Source: JBHIBC01 sp046758905 | GTDB lineage: Bacteria > Acidobacteriota > Polarisedimenticolia > Gp22-AA2 | DNA length: 29,916 bases | Assembly (NCBI GenBank): GCA_046758905.1 | Contig: JBHIBC010000033.1 | Location: 1-29,916 of the forward strand | Direction: 5' to 3' | Position numbers and translations under genes: made by a program | Notes under the pieces: model-generated | What the model saw: only the letters and a program-made list of their open reading frames with translations | Database searches by the model: none | What the model was told of the DNA's origin: nothing | Part shown: positions 25,361 through 29,916 of the stretch, one piece after another | Position numbering within the stretch: position 1 is the stretch's first letter | Layout: every line of letters starts with the position of its first letter

Positions 25361-28300
25361 CTAGAACTCGCGCGCGATGTAGAACTCGGTGACGGTCCCG
25401 CCGTCGCGGAACGGGTCGTCGATCCGGCGGCGGTCCCGCGGGGTGCAGGCGGAGCCGATGTCGCACACCTCGATCGTGTTCTCGAACTGCCGCGCGAACA
25501 CCCAGGTGAGCTGGAAGGGCCCCAGGTAGAAGCCCCACCCGAAGCCGTACGCGGCCCGGCCGTCCCCCAGCTTGTTGTTCTTCGAATCCCAGAAGTCGAA
25601 GTTCCTGACCCTCCCCAGGAACACGGCTCCGGTGAGCTGGTCGCCTCTCGCCGCCGACACCTCGAATCCCTGGTCCGGGTGGAAGAACTCGTCGCCGCCG
25701 AACCACGCGGTCCCGATGTCCAGGAAGAAGAAGCCGCGGATGTTACGGATCAGGCCGAAGGGAAAGGCGAGCGCGTCGATGAGAGGAAAGCGGAACTCGA
25801 GGTTCACGAACGAGATCCGGCTCCCGAAGAACTCGCGGAACTCGTAGCCCCTCAGCTGGTTGATCCCCCCGACCGGGTAGATGTCGAAGCTCCGCCCGTT
25901 GCTCACCGCCCCGGCCACCCGGAGGGCGAAGAGCGAGCGCGAGGTGACGCGGCGGTAGAGCCGGTAGTCCAGGAACGTGTTCACGAAGGACCCGGTGAAG
26001 TCGCCGCCGGAATCGTCCTTCGTATCGACCGTCGGGGCCCAGCGCATGGAGGCCCCGAAGCGCTGCCCGTGGTACGGCCCGAACTCCTTGAACCGGACCG
26101 TGTCCCCGTTGAGGCTCCAGCCGACGAACGGGTAGGACTCCTCGAACTCCACGAATCGGGCGGTGAACGAGTCGAGCCGGGTGATGCTGCGCTGGAAGTA
26201 GCCGGCGTTGGCGCCGACGCGGTAGTAACGGTTGAACGGATAGCTGACCTCGACGCCGGCCCCGGTGAAGCTGCGGAATTTCCGGGTCCGGTCGGTCCGG
26301 CCCGTGACCGGCGAGATCGCCAGGTAGAAGTCGCGGAAATCCGTGGCGAAGACGCTCCAGTTGAAGCGGTTCTTCAGGTTCACGTAGGTGAAGTTGAAGT
26401 TGGAGAAGGTGGACACCGACTGGAAGTCGAAGAAAAGGCGATGGTCCCCGAGCAGGTCGGAGACCACGACCCGGGCGTTGCTGAGGACCGTGCCGTCGTC
26501 GGCGACGCCGACCAGCACCGACGGGGCGCTCGAGATGTGCCACTTGAGCTTGTCGTATCGCGAGCGCTTCTCCTCGTCGAGCGCCAGGCGGACGGGGGGC
26601 TGGAACGGCTCCAGGTCGGTCGGCTGGCGCTCCAGCTCGGCCGGCCGCAGGATCTCCTCCGCCTCACCGGGCTGCATCCGGAACAGGCGGAACCGCCCGC
26701 GGCCGTACGAGGTGAAGGCGATCGACGTCCTGCCCGCGCCGTCGGGGAGCTCCAGCGGGGTGAAGATGCCGCCCACGACGTCGGTGAGGCGGCGGATCTC
26801 GCCGTCCTTCAGATCGAGCGTGTAGAGGTTGAAGATGCCGCCGGCCGCGTCGGAGACGTACAGGGCGCTGTTCCCGTCGCGGGAGAAGGACGGCTGCAGG
26901 TCGGAGCTGTCGCCGAAGGTGAGCTGGACCTTGCGGGACGGATCGTCGACGTCCACCATGAAGATCTTCTCGAACGCGTCGATCCGCCTGTTGTAGAGGA
27001 TCCGGGCGCCGTCCGGCGACCACGAGGGGTTGCCGTCGTAGAATGGATCCTGGGTCAGGTTGCGCACCTCGCGCGTCTTCAGGTCGAGCGCGAAGATGTC
27101 GACCACGCCGCCCCGGTTCCCCTCGAAGGCGATCCACTCGCCGTCGGGGCTCCAGGCCGGCGAGTACTCGTCGTCGACCTCGGGGATGCCGATGCGGTCC
27201 TCGAGGTCGCCCTCCACGGCGTCGTAGACGGCCAGCACCCTCTCGTCCTCCCGCCGCACGAAGAACGCGACCCGATTGCCGTCGGGCGACCAGGTGATGT
27301 CCTTCTTCCCCCGGAAGGCTCCGTAGACGATGTACTCGTACTTGTTGGTGAAGCCCCTGGTCAGGTTCCGGATGACCTTGCCGTCCTTGGCGGAGACGAT
27401 GGCGACGTCCAGATCCTCCCAGCGGTTGGTCATGACGGCCATCAGCTCGCCGGACGGGGACAGGGCGGGGGAGAAGGTGACGATGTTCCGCTTCCGCTCG
27501 GGATCGCGCTCCTTCCGGAGGCCGATCGGCTTGCCGTAGTCCTCGGCCTCCTTCTTCTCCAGCAGCGCCGGCAGGTACTTCTTCTGCAGGTACTTCTTGA
27601 ACTGGCGGTCGAACTCGTCCGCCTCGATGCCGAAGGCGTCCCGGATCGGCTTGCGGACGTCGTTCGCGAGCAGGCTCTTGCGGAACTCCCAGATAAAGGC
27701 CCGCACGCCCTCCGAGCCGTAGCGCTCCTCGATGAAGTCGAAGGCGGCCTGACCGTAGCGGTAGGTCAGGAAGTCCAGCCTCTGCAGGCGGTGGATCGGC
27801 GGGATGAGTCCGTTGACCACCGCGTCGCGGATGATCATCTTGTCGAAGTTGTCCTCATCCTCGCCGAGGTGGCTCGCCAGCCCCTCCATGATCCAGCCGG
27901 GGACGTTGGCCCGGTAGGCGCGCGCGGGCGATTCCTTGTAGAGGATGCTGAACTCGAAGACGTGCGTCAGCTCGTGTCCGATCAGGGTGTAGAGCTGGTC
28001 GGGAGGCGAGTCGACCGGCAGCACCATGCGGTTCTCGATCGGGTCGGCGAACGCCGCGACGAACTCGGGGATGAAGCCGAGCTCGATGTTGGTCTGCTCG
28101 AACTCGACGTGCGTCTTGTAGTAGATGAGGGGGATGCGGAAGCTGATCTCGTGATCGAGGATCTGGGAGATCCTCAGGTACTGGCTCTCCGCGTAGGAGA
28201 CCACTTGGTCGAGGAGCGCCTCCTCCTCGGGGTAGTAGTAGACGTCGAAATGGGGCGACCTGTAGATGTGCCAGTCGAACCGGTCGTAGTTGATCTTGTT

Positions 28301-28381
28301 CTTCCCGAACGACAGGGCGGGCGCCGGGGTCAGCGCCGCCACGGCCAGCGCCAACAGGCACGCGGGAAGAGACCTCCTCAC
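25361..28381 (-). CDS. Outer-membrane fusion protein: gluzincin protease, TolB-like propeller, Omp85-like barrel
   Basis: 1006 residues. Signal peptide 1-24. Residues about 35-250 form an M-A-type metallopeptidase domain: zinc motif HELTH (His136, Glu137, His140) and third-ligand Glu166 in PGWIMEGLASH. Residues about 295-600 contain five or more TolB/PD40 propeller units with SPDG signatures near 304, 363, 410, 450 and 497. Residues about 690-1006 are a beta-barrel with the Omp85 lid-like motif GGINQLRGYEF (about 838-848), followed by NLEFRFPLI; the chain ends in Phe, as outer-membrane barrels do. No POTRA domain is seen; the propeller takes its place. The GTG start has GGAGG 6 nt upstream. 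Third gene of the envelope operon. Substrate unknown; a surface or periplasmic assembly/proteolysis role is inference. Confidence 0.88.
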   Translation of the reverse strand: MRRSLPACLLALAVAALTPAPALSFGKNKINYDRFDWHIYRSPHFDVYYYPEEEALLDQVVSYAESQYLRISQILDHEISFRIPLIYYKTHVEFEQTNIELGFIPEFVAAFADPIENRMVLPVDSPPDQLYTLIGHELTHVFEFSILYKESPARAYRANVPGWIMEGLASHLGEDEDNFDKMIIRDAVVNGLIPPIHRLQRLDFLTYRYGQAAFDFIEERYGSEGVRAFIWEFRKSLLANDVRKPIRDAFGIEADEFDRQFKKYLQKKYLPALLEKKEAEDYGKPIGLRKERDPERKRNIVTFSPALSPSGELMAVMTNRWEDLDVAIVSAKDGKVIRNLTRGFTNKYEYIVYGAFRGKKDITWSPDGNRVAFFVRREDERVLAVYDAVEGDLEDRIGIPEVDDEYSPAWSPDGEWIAFEGNRGGVVDIFALDLKTREVRNLTQDPFYDGNPSWSPDGARILYNRRIDAFEKIFMVDVDDPSRKVQLTFGDSSDLQPSFSRDGNSALYVSDAAGGIFNLYTLDLKDGEIRRLTDVVGGIFTPLELPDGAGRTSIAFTSYGRGRFRLFRMQPGEAEEILRPAELERQPTDLEPFQPPVRLALDEEKRSRYDKLKWHISSAPSVLVGVADDGTVLSNARVVVSDLLGDHRLFFDFQSVSTFSNFNFTYVNLKNRFNWSVFATDFRDFYLAISPVTGRTDRTRKFRSFTGAGVEVSYPFNRYYRVGANAGYFQRSITRLDSFTARFVEFEESYPFVGWSLNGDTVRFKEFGPYHGQRFGASMRWAPTVDTKDDSGGDFTGSFVNTFLDYRLYRRVTSRSLFALRVAGAVSNGRSFDIYPVGGINQLRGYEFREFFGSRISFVNLEFRFPLIDALAFPFGLIRNIRGFFFLDIGTAWFGGDEFFHPDQGFEVSAARGDQLTGAVFLGRVRNFDFWDSKNNKLGDGRAAYGFGWGFYLGPFQLTWVFARQFENTIEVCDIGSACTPRDRRRIDDPFRDGGTVTEFYIAREF

Positions 28382-28426
28382 GCCGATCCTCCAGCGCGGG
28401 GTCGGACGGGCCCCCGCGCGCTCGGG

Positions 28427-29155
28427 CTACTCGGTGAACAGGAAGCGCTGCACGGTTCTGGCCCTGGGCACCACGATCCCCATGATGTCGTCCTCGAACT
28501 GCTCGAACAGCTCAAACAGGCTGGAGAGCTCGTCGATTCCCCGTCCGGGCAGCGTCACGTCCCCCATGAAGTGGTCCTCGTACTGCAGCTGTCCGGTGGC
28601 CCCCCGGATGAAGAACAGGTTCAGCTGCATCGTCACCCCCCGGCGATCCACGTACGTGGTGCGCCGCACCCGCTGGCCGGTCAGCGGCGAGATCACGTCC
28701 TGCTCCACGAAGCCGGAGCGGTCCGAGGTCTCGAAATCCGCCTTGCCCGCGATGATCAGGTCGGCGCCGTGGCGGGCGCCCATGCGGCGCCAGAAGCCGC
28801 TGTTGGCCAGCAGGTCGGGGAGGCGCTGCTCGGGCAGCGACGGCGGGTCGACGTCCAGGACGTCCAGATCCGAGCGCTTGCGGAGCTCGTGGCGGAGCAG
28901 CGCGACGACCTCCCGGTTGAGATCGATCTCCTCGACCTCCTCGTCCACGATGAACCGCGTCACCAGGACCGTGCGGATCCCGCGCATGTCGAGGCGGGGG
29001 GGCATCGGGACGGTCAGCGTCACGCTCTCCACTCCGCCTCCGGCGGCCGGCCGCGCCCCCCACGGGGCGGCCAGCGTCAGGAGGGCCCAGGCGAGCGCCG
29101 CCCGAGGGGCCGGGCGTCGCGCGGCCGCCGGCGGGCTACGGTCGTCGCTCATCAC
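28427..29155 (-). CDS. Secreted protein with CsgG/TolB-N-like domain, function unknown
   Basis: 242 residues. An N-terminal hydrophobic segment (about 18-38) looks like a signal peptide; I see no clear lipobox. The mature part opens with a strand-helix-strand unit (RTVLVTRFIVDEE, then a helix ending VVALLRHELRKRSDLDVLDV) followed by HGADLIIAGKADF, the order seen in CsgG, LpoB and TolB-N type domains that report on or assemble envelope structures. The relation is from fold pattern only. Start is GTG 29155 or the adjacent ATG 29152 (AAAGG just upstream). It overlaps the TPR gene by about 20 nt and precedes the large fusion gene by 45 nt, so the three act as one operon. Confidence 0.75.
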   Translation of the reverse strand: MMSDDRSPPAAARRPAPRAALAWALLTLAAPWGARPAAGGGVESVTLTVPMPPRLDMRGIRTVLVTRFIVDEEVEEIDLNREVVALLRHELRKRSDLDVLDVDPPSLPEQRLPDLLANSGFWRRMGARHGADLIIAGKADFETSDRSGFVEQDVISPLTGQRVRRTTYVDRRGVTMQLNLFFIRGATGQLQYEDHFMGDVTLPGRGIDELSSLFELFEQFEDDIMGIVVPRARTVQRFLFTE

Positions 29156-29522
29156 CTTTCGCTTCGGCGCGCGCGCCCGCGCGCGCCCGCAGCAGCGCGC
29201 GCAGCTCCTCGAACGATTCGTAGTTCCTGCGGATCTCCTTGCGGTCGGGCTCGAGGCGCAGCGCCTCCTCGTACTCGCGCCTCGCCTTGTCGAACTGGCC
29301 GAGGCTCTCGTACGCCACCGCGAGGTTGTTGCGCACGCGCGCGTCGTCCGGGCGCTTCCCCAGGTACTTCTCCCAGCGGAAGATCGCCTCGCGCCAGAGT
29401 CCGTTCCGGGCGGCCTCGACCCCGAAGCGGAGCTCCTCCTCCAAACTGGTGCCGCGCCCGCCGGCCAGCGCCACGACGCTCAGCAGCGCGAGGACGGCGA
29501 GGGGAAGCGGGCGAGTTCTCAT
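29136..29522 (-). CDS. Small secreted tetratricopeptide-repeat protein
   Basis: 128 residues from ATG 29522. The signal peptide (RTRPLPLAVLALLSVVALAGG) is followed by two to three TPR units: LRFGVEAARNGLWREAIFRW, ARVRNNLAVAYESLGQFDKA and the helix REYEEALRLEPD, with canonical alanine/tyrosine spacing. The tail is Ala/Arg-rich. ATG 29522 gives a normal signal peptide; in-frame ATGs at 29546 and 29564 would add 8 or 14 residues and none has a good ribosome site, so the start is uncertain. First gene of the operon with the CsgG-like protein and the protease/propeller/barrel fusion. Likely a periplasmic protein-protein adaptor (inference). Confidence 0.8.
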   Translation of the reverse strand: MRTRPLPLAVLALLSVVALAGGRGTSLEEELRFGVEAARNGLWREAIFRWEKYLGKRPDDARVRNNLAVAYESLGQFDKARREYEEALRLEPDRKEIRRNYESFEELRALLRARAGARAEAKGDERRP

Positions 29523-29602
29523 CCGGAGGTGTCCCGCCTTGCTCATCGAAGGGCGGCGCGGCATCGAGGCCGGCTCGGCGACGAAAGAGAAGCGACTCCC
29601 CG

Positions 29603-29631
29603 AGTATAGGTCAAGGGAGGGGGCATTTCAA
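29603..29631 (-). promoter_or_regulatory. Sigma-70-type promoter of the TPR/CsgG-like/fusion operon
   Basis: Minus strand TTGAAA (29631-29626), 17-nt spacer, TATACT (29608-29603). The predicted start near 29596 gives a leader of about 74 nt to ATG 29522, or about 32 nt to ATG 29564. Confidence 0.7.
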
Positions 29632-29643
29632 TTCGGGCGCGGG

Positions 29644-29671
29644 TTGACACCTCCCGACGCGTCCGTAGATT
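29644..29671 (+). promoter_or_regulatory. Sigma-70-type promoter with probable leaderless start
   Basis: Perfect TTGACA (29644-29649), 16-nt spacer, TAGATT (29666-29671). The ATG at 29678 lies exactly 6 nt after the -10, the distance at which transcription starts, so the mRNA would have no leader. It is divergent from the promoter at 29603-29631, only 12 nt away. Confidence 0.6.
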
Positions 29672-29677
29672 ATCCGC

Positions 29678-29916
29678 ATGCCCGAGAGCGCGCCCCCGAG
29701 GAGGGATCTGCCGCGACCGGTGAAGGACTGCTTCGGCACGGTGATCTCGAGCCTCAAGAAGATGAAGGAATGCGCCGGCTGCGAGCTTCTCGCCGAGTGC
29801 CGGTCGATCAACTGGGACTCCGCCGAGTCCGGGGATGGGCCGGCCGCCGTGCGGCGCTCCCCCGGCGCCGGCCCCCGCGCGCATGGCCTGATGCTGAGAC
29901 CCTCGGGTAGCTTGGT
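29678..29916 (+). CDS. Small Cys-motif protein, function unknown (cut by window end)
   Basis: 79 codons are visible and the frame is open at the window end. A C-x13-C-x2-C-x5-C arrangement (Cys18, Cys32, Cys35, Cys41; DCFGTVISS, KECAGCELLAEC) could bind a metal or Fe-S cluster; the following region is Gly/Pro/Ala-rich and loses obvious structure. I do not recognise the family. The call rests on the strong promoter placed 6 nt from the ATG, the helix-rich first 45 residues and the conserved-looking Cys spacing. Confidence 0.6.
   Translation, partial: MPESAPPRRDLPRPVKDCFGTVISSLKKMKECAGCELLAECRSINWDSAESGDGPAAVRRSPGAGPRAHGLMLRPSGSL

Noticed and set aside
25307..29647. A continuous 1446-codon open frame on the plus strand
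   Set aside because: Antisense to the well-supported minus-strand envelope operon. Its translation is Arg/Val/Glu/Asp-rich low-complexity text without domains, an artefact of GC-rich codon usage.

Overview
This is a gene-dense, very GC-rich bacterial segment with no tRNA, rRNA, CRISPR array or insertion sequence that I can see. Signal peptides, outer-membrane beta-barrels (one with a C-terminal Phe), an OmpA-like thrombospondin type 3 protein and HtrA point to a diderm. The mix of NtrC-type sigma-54 activators, a FadI/FadJ/VLCAD-like beta-oxidation set, GatB (indirect amidation of tRNA-Gln/Asn) and TolB-propeller/outer-membrane fusions suggests a soil or sediment Acidobacteriota or a similar deep-branching high-GC phylum. 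That placement is inference from gene content, not a phylogeny.

Layout. (1) 1-1017 (-): C-terminally truncated OmpA-like barrel with TSP3 repeats, and its promoter near 1200. (2) 1319-6211 (+): overlapping operon of a membrane histidine kinase, NAD-dependent DNA ligase (ligA) and an NtrC-type activator. About 210 bp downstream lies a near-perfect sigma-54 promoter (6421-6436) in front of a single-domain response regulator (6483-6878), so the two-component system probably drives its own receiver protein. (3) 6981-8564: HtrA/DegP protease with its own sigma-70 promoter and a strong intrinsic terminator. (4) 8738-15534: an orphan NtrC-type regulator followed closely by FadI thiolase, FadJ-type hydratase/dehydrogenase and a VLCAD-like acyl-CoA dehydrogenase; together these cover a complete beta-oxidation spiral. 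(5) 15571-17166 (-): polytopic lipid-carrier-dependent glycosyltransferase, divergent from a saccharopine dehydrogenase family gene (17363-18541). (6) 18564-21983 (-): alpha/beta hydrolase and an M1-like metallopeptidase with an altered exopeptidase motif. (7) 22221-25287 (+): gatB-ftsE-ftsX, with a one-base frameshift in ftsX at a G7 run. (8) 25361-29522 (-): three-gene envelope operon (TPR protein, CsgG/TolB-N-like secreted protein, and a 1006-residue gluzincin/TolB-propeller/Omp85-like-barrel fusion). (9) 29678-end (+): start of a small Cys-containing protein, apparently read from a leaderless mRNA.

The most interesting items are the triple-domain outer-membrane fusion with its operon partners, the self-contained sigma-54 circuit with ligA embedded in it, the M1-like enzyme lacking the GxMEN glutamate, the ftsX frameshift, and a perfect 20-bp palindrome midway between two divergent promoters (22099-22118).
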